Positions 46,276 through 57,331 of a stretch of 64,000 nt of DNA are shown here, one piece after another. Both the position numbers and the translations under genes were made by a program. The notes under the pieces were generated by a model. That model was given only the letters and a program-made list of their open reading frames with translations. It did no database searches and was not told the DNA's origin. Origin of the DNA: Macrocystis pyrifera (taxonomy: Eukaryota; Sar; Phaeophyceae; Laminariales; Laminariaceae); the NCBI GenBank assembly GCA_031763025.1, contig JASSKH010000020.1, forward strand, positions 11,359,547 to 11,423,546, read 5' to 3'. Within the stretch, counting starts at the first letter, position 1; each line of letters begins with the position of its first letter.

Positions 46276-46641
46276 GTGGGTTGCCCTAGCGGGAAAAAAA
46301 ACAAGAACGGTTGCTGTATGTAAACTGAGAACCGATCACTCGCTAACGCCTCTGGTGGGTTTCGAATTACCGCCGGTGAACCGTTGTTTTCCTGTAACGG
46401 TGCCCACCTCTACTTGCGACCGAATATCCCAGCAGACGGTCAGGTCAGTCAAAGGAAAACGTGCAGCGGTGAAGGGTGTCGGCCTCAGTGTCCCACACTC
46501 AAACCTAGCTGGTATTAATATTAATTGTAGTTTGATCGTCCGGCGAGGTAATGCAATGTATTTTTCCCGTCTTTTAAGTTAAGGGGTGAAAATACCGTTT
46601 CCTGACATTTTTGCTTCCCCCCCCCCCCTACCCCCGATCAG

Positions 46642-46740
46642 GTGGAGATGGTGGATCTGAGGGAGGATTACGTGGAGTTCATCTTGTCAAACACAGACAC
46701 TTCGGTGGCTAACGCTTTGCGGCGCGTCATGATCGCGGAG
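46642..46740 (+). CDS. RPB3: RPB3 exon 1 (first recognised)
   Basis: Thirty-three codons: [20 protein letters not shown], then [13 protein letters not shown]. The acceptor is CCCGATCAG|GTG, behind a run of C; the donor is GCGGAG|GTGAGA. This is the alpha-subunit motif at the start of the dimerisation domain. Confidence 0.95.
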
Positions 46741-49700
46741 GTGAGACATATTTTGGACAGACGACGCTCTGTCTGGAAGATAACATCGTTTGTTCCGACC
46801 TAGATAGTACAGATCAGGGGTGTGGGATTTTCAATGTGTGGAACTTGCAGACATTACAGGTCGTCAACTGGAAATGTGTACAGATAGGTCACTCAGATCG
46901 TACCAGATCAGAAAACAACAAGGGCGATAACTCACGACCACGCCCGTTCTAAGAGTGCTACAGGCCCTTGTTGGGCACAAAGCACTCAAGGTCTAAGTGG
47001 TTTGTCCCGTTCTGTCTGAGTAGTTTCTCCCCAGAACGGGACTGCACCCCTAAAGGGATTGACGAGCCCCGTCAGCCAGAATTATTGCCTTAAAAGCAAA
47101 AAGGTCTATTGCTACGAAGTATACCCCTGTCCCCTATAGAAGCACGCCTCTTCTATTGAATACTAATATTTGAACATCCTGTATGTTTATTGGACTGGGG
47201 GGTGTTTAATAACGCCGTCCGCGTGTTTCCCATTTCCGGCGGAACAGGTCCCCACGATGGCAATCGACCTGGTGACAATCCACGACAACTCGAGCGTACT
47301 CCAGGACGAGTTCCTCTCCCACCGGTTGGGCTTGATCCCCCTCGTGGCGGAAAGGGGGGTCCAGTACGACTACAACTACGTGAGCGTCGGTCATGGTATT
47401 TTCGCTGGTTTACTGGGGATCTTGCGTTTATATAAAACTACTTACAGATGTTTCACTCTCTGAGCGTGCTCGGTTGGTACATACCTGGCCTGTCAGAGCT
47501 CCCACTTGGGTTTCGCCTCCTTTTATGACTTGCCGGACCTTTCCAGCGGTTCTTTGTTTTCTCCATTTCTCTTGGCACTTTCGGTTAGTTGTTCCTTTTT
47601 TCTTCTTCCGTTTCGTGTGCGTGCGTGTACTCGGAGCACGGCACCGAGGGCGAGCGCGGCACCGTCGCATGTGTCAGCGGGTGCTGACGGGTAGAGGGGG
47701 GTTGCAAGGAGCGCGGTCTCCGTTTTCGTGGCTAGGCGTCGCGTGTGCCTCGAGACACGAGGGAAGCATGAATGGGCTCTGTCTGGCCTCCTGGTGTGGT
47801 TCCGGCTATCCTATGTACGAGTGTATGAGGGCCGTTTTGCTACGCCAAATAAAATTTAAGCGGTGCTTATTTTTGCGACCAAACCAAAAATCACAGAGAG
47901 AGTGACGCAGTCTGAGCACCAACTTTGTCAAGCTGGCGAACGAGGGCCACGGTGAGCACCGGGCTTCACGCGAGGCGGGCGACGGGGCTCACTGTGGCAG
48001 AGAGGGAGGAAAGCTTTACCCGGACCGAATCGGTTGCGAGATAGTCGTGAGAGGGGCGGGCGGCGTACGAGGCTGAGAGAGAGAAGCTATGCCGTTCGAT
48101 TTTTTTCTTTTCTTTTCTTTTTGACAGATGTGTTCCAATCAGGCAGGAAATTATTGCACGAGAGGGGACGGGGATCTTTTTTGCTTTCCGAAATTTTCGG
48201 TTTCATTTTTATTGTTTTTTTTGCGGTGCTGCTGTGCCGCGCCGTGCTTTCTCTTTCGTACATACGAGTACAGACATACAGCGTATCAAAAGAAGAAAAA
48301 ATGTATCCTACCTGGGGCATGTACGTACGTAAGGCTTGTGAGCGAGCGTAGCAGGCGGAACCGCCCGCGACGGGAAGCGTGTGTGTCGTCCGAGCTGTTT
48401 TCTCCTGATTCAGAAGCATGGCGGCGAGACTCTCGGCATTATCAAGTTCACAACTATGAATACAATCATAAAAAGCTGTATTCAGCCATGGACCTCTGTC
48501 CGCCTCGTATAGTTTGATGTAATTTTCCTTCCTGGGCGAGCGTAGCGGGCGGCGTAGGCCGCCCGCGGGGCGAAGCGACTTGTATATAAATATAGTAGCA
48601 CCGTACGTCAGCCGTGAGTTCTCTCTGCCGGTCAATACTTACTTTTGCAACCTGCGGCACTATTACGGGGGACCATAGTAAATAGGACCAAATATCGTTA
48701 GTAAAAATAGGTAAATATATAGGTTTTTTGTGTGTACCATAGGTCCTATTAACTATGGTCCCCCTTCATGGTCACGTTATTAGTTGGTCGTTTCCTTAGA
48801 GCAGTTAGTCGGCACGGCCTAAGTCACCAGGTTCTGAATGTAGTTACTAGTCGGTGAAGTAGCGTGACGTTTTCCCTCGGTGCCGACTATCCGATTTCTT
48901 GGGGTTCCATACTGCTAATAGTACGAAGGATTGTTGAATGTGAGATTCCTTTTTTTTTATATTTCTGGCTTGGCTTCTCGTTCATGTTGTCGCTGCAGGA
49001 TTGTGACTGCGAGGACTACTGCTCCAAGTGCTCGGCCGTTTTCACCCTCGACGTCTCGTGGGAGAAAAAGTCCAGGGGGCGACCGGAGCACATGCAAGAT
49101 CAGCCCGTGCACGTAACCTCTGCGGATCTGATCGGCTCGGTGAGGCGGCCCTGTCTTGAGAAACAACCGAGCGCCGTTGTCGCGGTGTTGAGCTCACTTG
49201 TGTAGTGGTTCCGTTGGCTTGGATGTGTTCGTTTGCGTCGTCCCGTATGGCTGACAGTTATTGTTGCCCGGTGCGTATTTTTTCGCTGTCCTGTACTACG
49301 TAATAAAAGCCGTACTGCCGGGTGAAAGAGGCACAGTACGGTCACGTGCAGTACGGCCGATGGTCAAAACTCTACTATCCGTACTGTACGGTAGAAGCCG
49401 TACAGTACGGGTAAAGCCGTACTGTAAGGTAAAAGCCAAGCCGTACTGTACGGCAAAAGCCGTACTGTACGGTAAAAGCCGTTGCCGTACAGTACGGTAA
49501 AAGCAGCATGTGTACGGTCAAAGCTGACTGAAGGGGCAACCCGTGCCGTACGGTCAAAACCGCCATGTACCAGTCGGATGGTCCGCACCTCCTGAAATCG
49601 ACTGACTATTGCTCTGACTATTAACGACCATGTTGTTGGCAACTTAACCCTCTTGTTGTTGGCAACTTAACCCTCTTGGAACTCGGGAGGGAAAAATGCC

Positions 49701-52700
49701 GATAAAAATAGCGGTAGTAGGGCTGTGGGTTGGCTGACTATAAGTCGCCAGCTAGTTATTAGTCGGTTAGGTATTCAAGTTACACGTAGCGTTGCCAACT
49801 ATCCGACTATTTGGAGTGTTTGAGTTTGCTTGTTTGGAGGAAAGTTTGTTGACTACGGGGCACGCATTTACCCGCGACCGTCAGGAGCCCACACTCGCTG
49901 CGAAAAGAGAGAGGTCTACTGCAGCTCATGGCACACCCACCCTTCGCGATCGAGACATGGCTGGTACCGATAGTAGTGCCGAAGGTGCTGGCGGCCTTGA
50001 TTTTTTCTTTGCTCGGCTGGGGGGGGCGGGGGGGGTACTCATTATCATGCATGGCCGTAGTCGTATGACCATAGACCCTCGCATCCCTATGCCGGGACGG
50101 AGCGCGTCGGGTTTTCACCGACCAGGCAGACATTGCTTGCACCAAGCGCGAAGCGCCGTAAGGTGTTGGGCGAGTCGCGTGAAGGGTGAGAGCTGCAATC
50201 TACTAAGAAACGCTTTAGATGCGGATTGATTTTCTTGCAATGTATGACAGCATCAATGGACTTATTTAATTTCTGGTGTGGCCACTTCCAGAGACAGCAA
50301 TGGGTTTACTATGCAACTGCCTCGTGGGTGCCTCACCATATACACACTACGTGATACGATCATCTCCCTTGTGCGGAGTAAAGTTCTCTCCGCACAAAAA
50401 TTATCTAACTTGACCGCCAGCTGGTAACCGCCAAAAAAAAAACAAAAAAAAAACAAAACAGTACCCTGGCTGTCTAGCTCACGCAGTGAGAGGTGTGTTT
50501 TACAGCGTCGTCGCCAACCGAAACCAACCCAACAGGGGAGGGGCTGTTTCCTGTCTGGCGCGGACTAGAGCCAGTTTGTTGGCTGATGAAGTGAGCCAAC
50601 TAATACCTGTGATAGGTGGGAACTACAGACAACTTCCAGCCAACTCTCAGTCCCCATCGATTACACGGCAGAAGATCACTGCGTGATTGAGGGATGATAA
50701 CCACTTCACGTCGAACAATGACTGGGGGGGGTGACCCAATGGTTGGTGTCGGAGTTACAATGGTTGAAGGCAAGGAGTCAATCGGCACGGGCGCTACGTG
50801 ATCATCCTACCCGTACGTACTGCTGGTATGTATTCCTACATCGTTGACAGCACCAAAGTCGTACCTGATGCTATTACGGGGGGCCATAGTAAATAGGACC
50901 TACGGTACACACAAAAAATTGTATATATACTTATTTTTGCTAACGATATTTGGTGCTATTTACTACGATCCCCCGTAATGAGAATGTTGGGGGGGGGCCT
51001 TATTAACAGTAATCAGGACCCATCATACACACCAAAGCCTATATACTCAAGTATTTTTACTATTACGGGGGTCCATAGTTAATAGGACCTACGGTGTACA
51101 TAAACACTTATATATTTGCCTATTTTTACTAACAAAATTTGGTCCCGTTAACTATGGACCCCCGTAATAAGCGTATTTGGTCCTGATTACTACGGTATGG
51201 TCCCCTGTAAATAATACCAGGTACCAGATAGTTGTTTTTATCGCTAGTTTGGTAGTTCGAAGTGTTTCTTGTTCTTGTTTTTTTCATGCCTCTTGGTCGA
51301 GTCTAAAAGGGATTTCGACGAAAGAGGGCCGGCAAGCCTATGGCATGTAACACTGGCAGAGTGTGCATGTTGATTCTGTGTGGTACAGGTGGACTATTAA
51401 TAGAGCCGGTACACAAATAAGAGGGTGTATTGGGCGAAATATTTTTTTTTTCCCAGATCTCCAAAAAGGATATTACAAAAAAAGAAGTTTTTTTTCGTGA
51501 ATACTTTTACTCAAGTCGCGCCTACTCACAGCTGTTCCGCTTCCCGACTCGTGATTGGTGTGCGCAGGACCCAAGGTTGAGCCCGGTTCACTTCGCTCCG
51601 TCTGACCAGACCAACAGCGACATTTCTCAGGACGCTGGCGTCATCATCGCCAAGCTCGCCAAGGGTAAGTGCCGTTGGTTGATCGATGTATCCGTTGGCT
51701 GATTGATGTGTCCGTTGGATGAATGATGTGTTGAGTGGTTGATTGATGTGTCCGTTTGCCGATGGATGTCTCCAAGTCGGCTGATCGATGTGACCGTTGG
51801 CTGGTTGATGTGTTCGTTGGCTGCTGAGTGATGTCTTCGTTGGATGAGTATAGGTGTCCGTTGGCTGCTTGAGGTGTTCCTTGACTGAGTGATGTTTCCG
51901 TTGGCTGATTGAAGTTGAGCTGATTGATGCCCGTTTATTGATCGCCTGGTATGTGCGTTGCCCGGTTTGCTATTTTCTGTGACCTGTTGACTCGCAGCCC
52001 GCTGGTCGATGTTTCCGTAACCGATTCGATGTCCGTTTACTGATTATGTCCGTTGGCTGATTAATGTTCGTTTGTTGAATGATGTCCATTGCATGATTGA
52101 TATATCCGTTGGGTGTTGATCCATTTTGAGTTGTTCGTCTACGCTAGGGGTGAATACATACACTTATTTTTTTTTCTGGGTCCCCTCACTCGAGGAGCTC
52201 TAAACTATTACTACTATTTACCGGAGACCATAGTAAATAGGACCAAATGTTGTTAGCAAAAAAAGAAAAATATATAGTTTTTTGTGTGCACCTTAGGTCC
52301 TATTTACTATGGTCCCCCGGAAAATATTACTGAGTCGTGTATACTAATACTAAGTCATCTATGCTATCACTAAGTCATTACACTAGTACTATGTCATTAC
52401 TACTATTACTAAGTCATTAGTAATATTGGTAAGTCTTTGTTACTACTGTATTACAAAGTCATTTAGTACTATTTCTAAGCCATTAGTACGATTAGTAAGT
52501 CATTAGTGTTTTTACAATGTAGTATTGAATATGTCGTAGTACTACCAGGTGTCATATGTACAAATTCTTGACGGTAGTACTATTAGTAAGTCATTAGTAA
52601 ATGGCTTCGAGAACTAAAGAAATCGCAACCCGACGGCCTACGTCGTATACAACAAACATATTTTGTGTAGCAATGCTATAGTTTTGCTCCGACGCACACG

Positions 52701-55700
52701 AATAACATACCAGGTACCAGGTATCAAGTAAAACAATGCTATGGCTGTGTTCCCACGATAAGGTCTGCCTCATGGAGTACAGTCCCTCAGTGGCCTTAAG
52801 AACCCACGGCAAGACAAACTTGTTGAGCCCAAAAAAACACTTTTTTGGGCCTTTGTCCTCGGGAGAGTTTTTTTCCCCAGAATTTTCAGATTTGTGAAGT
52901 TTCTTTTTTTTTTCTCCGCGCTTTTTCTTTTTTCCATCTTGCAGGTTTTCCTGTTTGTTGTATTTCCAAGTACGTGAATTTTAAATTTCACAATATGTTG
53001 CCCTCTGTTGAATAGATCTCACAAATTGTGACAGATCGCCTCCGTATTTTGATACGAATGTCCAAAAGTTCCACAAATCTGGAGATCCTGGGGAAAAACT
53101 CTCAAGAACGGCCCTTTCCTTTCAAATGGTGACGGAACGCCTCCGTGTACCTTGATACAAATGTCCAAAATTCCACAAATCTGGAAATTCTGGAGGAAAA
53201 AAAAAAACTCTCACCCTCAACCCTCACCCCTATCGTACCACGCGTGAACAGGCCAGCGGATGCAGTTGACGGCCGTTGCGAAGAAAGGGATTGCTAAGGA
53301 GCACGCCAAGTGGTCCCCCGTTGCGGTGGCTACATTCAAGTTCGAACCGGTCATTGAGATCAATGAGGAGCGGGAGGCGCTGCTCTCCCCGGACCAGAAG
53401 GCGGAGTTCGTAGAGATTTGTCCGGCCAAGTGGGTTGTGTAGTTGTTGGCAAGGGTGGATACCGTGCGGTACCCACATCAAGACGATTTTGTTCACAGAC
53501 TTTTCAGGAGATAAGACCAGGCGAATCGATTTTTCACGGAAAAGAAGCTGCTTGGAAGTAGTACGGTCCCAGTAGTATAAGATAAGACCGTGTTATAGAT
53601 AGGCCCACGTGTAGTGGCTCGTCACGGGATGCTTTTACCATCGGTACATACGCTACTGTATCTGATAAACCTGGCTACCTATACATGTACAGTACAGGTG
53701 CGGAGTTTGCAGAGGTTTGTTCGGCCAAGGTGCGAAGCAGCACCACACCGCATTTCGCGGTCTGCGATGAACTAATGGGAAGTTGATATCGCTTCCCTAT
53801 GTGGGCAACGAACGGCACGGCTCCCAGCCTGCAACATGAGCTAGATCACGCAGATCATACAGATCGTCTGCCCTGAAAGATCTAGATCATCAACTGCGGA
53901 TCCGATCGGTCCGACGTGGAATATTCCACATGTGGGGAATATCATGATCTATCTATCTACAGATCATCTAGATCCTAACCTGGCGTTGTGACACTTTGTG
54001 CAGGATCTATCTACGGTAGTAGTACATATCAAATCCAGGAACCATGCGCTAGATGCGGATTACACGGGTCCCACCCGGCTACATGAGCTACTGTGCTGGA
54101 GATCATCCAAGATCGGGAACAGATCTCCCTTAAAGTAGCTAGATCGTGAAGGTGGAATGATCTGTTAGGCGATCAGGTCGTATACGGCTCGATGGGAATG
54201 GGAGTATTTCACACGTCGGACAGACATATCATCTACAGATATATAATCTACATATAAATCATCTACAGATAGATCATCTACAGACAGATCATCTACAGAT
54301 AGATCATAACCTACCGTTATTAGAAATTGGGCAGGATCTATCCAAAGTAGTACAGATCTATCGCAGGGAACGTGTCCTACTCTACAGCTCCCACCCGACA
54401 ACATGCATGATTTATTAATAGGTCGTACAGATCACGACCGTGTCTGACCTGAAATTTTTCAACCAATGGCCATCATGTGTTGTTTTGCGTGGCGATACAG
54501 GTGTACGGCCGCGATGACAAAAGCGGGACAATATACGTGGAAAACCGAGATATGTGTATGGTGAGTGTCGAGTCGGGTCGGGTCGGGTCGGGTCTATTCG
54601 GCTCAGGAGGTTTCCCAACTTTGACGGGTCGGGTCGGGTCGGGTCGGGTCACCCTTGGCCGACCTTACCTGACCTGACTCGCGTGAGGTTTGACCCTACC
54701 CGTAAGCAGCCCTGCAGTTTACCTCTTTGGGGGAGAAAGACTAGTTTAGTCTAAGAGTTCAGTGTAGACAATATTATAAACTGCCTCATTACAATCTTCG
54801 AGACTTTTTTTTTTTTTTTTTTTCTTCTTCCGTCGCCCCCTTCTGCTAGAAATGGGTGTACAATTTAAACAGCCCAAGGCCCGCATGTTGACATTTATGT
54901 TGTCGCCAGGAGCGGAAACGCACGCTTTTACTGCAGCTGTGCTATTGGTAAGTATCTGTCCGCCGTGTGAACTCTCATCACCCGACCGAGTTACCCATGT
55001 CCCTCTTCTCTACCGTTTTTTTTCTGTACACCGCGTTGCGTGCCCCGTAGTATTGTGACGACTGTGTGTACCTGGCGAAGACCTACAAGGTTAGACCAGA
55101 AGATGAACCCGTTGTCAAGATCCGTCCAAGCGACGACCGTTTCGTATTTTCCGGTAAGTTTTGTACAATCTCGGACAGATAGATCAGGTAGATAAGACAG
55201 ATCAATCAGGTCAGATAGATCAGATGAATCAGATAGATCAGACAGATAAGGTAAATCAGATAGATCAGACGGATCAGATAGATCAGATAAATCAGATAGA
55301 TCATTCAAGACACACTGTATCAGGTAGATCAGACCAATCGGATAGATAGATAGATCCTAACCGTGACTACATGTTGTGCCGGATCTGTAATGTACAGGTC
55401 CACCTTAAGAAACTTGCCCTAGACCATGCAGATGATACGGCCCCCACCGGGCAACAAGCGCTAGATCGTACAGATCAGGATTGTATCTATCTACCTGGTA
55501 TCTGCCATGAAACATCTAGATGATTGGTCCGAGGTATTTTGTGTGTCGTCTGAACATCTAATTGGTTGACCAGGTATGTATTTTCGTCTGCCCTGCTTCT
55601 CCAGCTTCCTTCCTTTTGTGTTTGGATGCGGATTGTGTCACACAGTTGGTACTCCCCCCCCGTGTCCCACTACGTACGGTGCATGCCTACTTTTTTATCG

Positions 55701-57270
55701 CGGGAAAAAATCAACAGTTCAACTCCCTCGTCGGCTCAAGGCGAATTGCGCGTATGCACTATGAGTAGTGGTGGATATCAAATCGGTATTTCTATATATT
55801 GAAATATCGGACTTTGGATATATCGTATGTGGTACTCGTACGCGTTTTGCCCTCTATCCCCTGGCATCCCCGTGTTTTTCATGCCGACATTGGACGAAAG
55901 CTTCGATGTATCACATATCGATTAGTTTTTTTCGTTTGTCGTTATCGTATCGAGGTCAATTCTCAAACGATATCCGATATCCAACACGACAGTACATATG
56001 GTACCTTGGCGCTTTCTGCTGCTCACCTCTTATCTTGATGTTTGGGTAATGCCTCATTCCTTGTATCGATCGAAGTACCACACGCAGCTTGCAGAGGCTA
56101 TGACGACACCCTCGATATCACATCTTGTGTTCTGTATGTTTTAGTTTAATACTGAGTCTTCTGTTCCGTGTGGCACTTTTTGGTTTTGCTCCTTTTTGCG
56201 ACGATGTTTATTGCAGTGGAGACAAACGGGTCGATGACGGCGGAGGACGTGGTGATAACGGCGCTTAAGGCAAGTGCTGGCGGTGATATTGGGGTCGATG
56301 ATGATAGTAAGGCGTTTGCTTCGGTAGAGGTAGCAGCTATTTTTGCCTATCGAGGCCAAACGTGTCGGGGGACATGTCAAGTTACGCAAAACGCGCGCTG
56401 TCAAGGGTCTAGGGTCTAGGGCCTCACACTGAAACGTGGTATTTTGGTGTCAGTCAAGGCATGTCAAGGTAAAGCAGCTGTCTGTCAAGGGGTGAAAGTG
56501 CTGTCTCCTGACATCTTCGATTGAGGCTCCTCGCTCAAGGAATTATTTGCAAGTATTGAGTTAAAAAAAAAAAAAAACTCGATACGACAGTACTAGCAAG
56601 TCAGAAAATGTTTTTTCAACTGACTGAAAGACGGATGTTCAAGCTATAGTTTGTTCGAAAAATGTTTGAAGCAAAACTGAGGTTAACGATACAATGGTTG
56701 GTTAGTTCCTTTTGTTGAGGAACCCCGTCGGTCAGAACAAATTATTTTGAGTTGGCCTTGTAAGGCGAAAAAAAAATCCTACCTCTATCGTAGCTTTGGT
56801 ACTGCAAGCAAACGCAAAGAAAAGGGTTGCTTTGCTTATCGCTTCGTGCCGTTTTTGTTGTTGTTGTTGTTGTTGTTGCTTGGTTGGGTTGGCGTGCCGA
56901 TTTTTTGCTTGTTTAATTTTTGTACGGCGTTTGATATGGCATACTAAAACCCCATGTGTAGGTAAGTGTGTGGGATTTTAGTATGGTCATACCTGTCACC
57001 CATATAAAACCCATACGACGGATTTGTGCACTATTACCGGGACCATAGTAAACAGGACCTACGGTACGCACAAAGAACTTTATATTTACCATTTTTTACT
57101 AACAATATATGGTGCTATTTACTGTGGCCCCCCGTAATATTAATTAACACGCAGACTTGGTATTAATACCATATACCTGGTGCTTGGAATTATACTCATA
57201 CTTTGGTTTCTGGAGACTGCAGTGCAGTACTACCTTAAAAGGTGATACTGACCGCGATGATGATGATGAC

Positions 57271-57331
<61 letters not shown>

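Noticed and set aside
46271..46582. 103-codon ORF upstream of RPB3 exon 1
   Set aside because: Does not continue in frame into RPB3 and has no recognisable domain; more likely 5' leader or intron 5' of exon 1.
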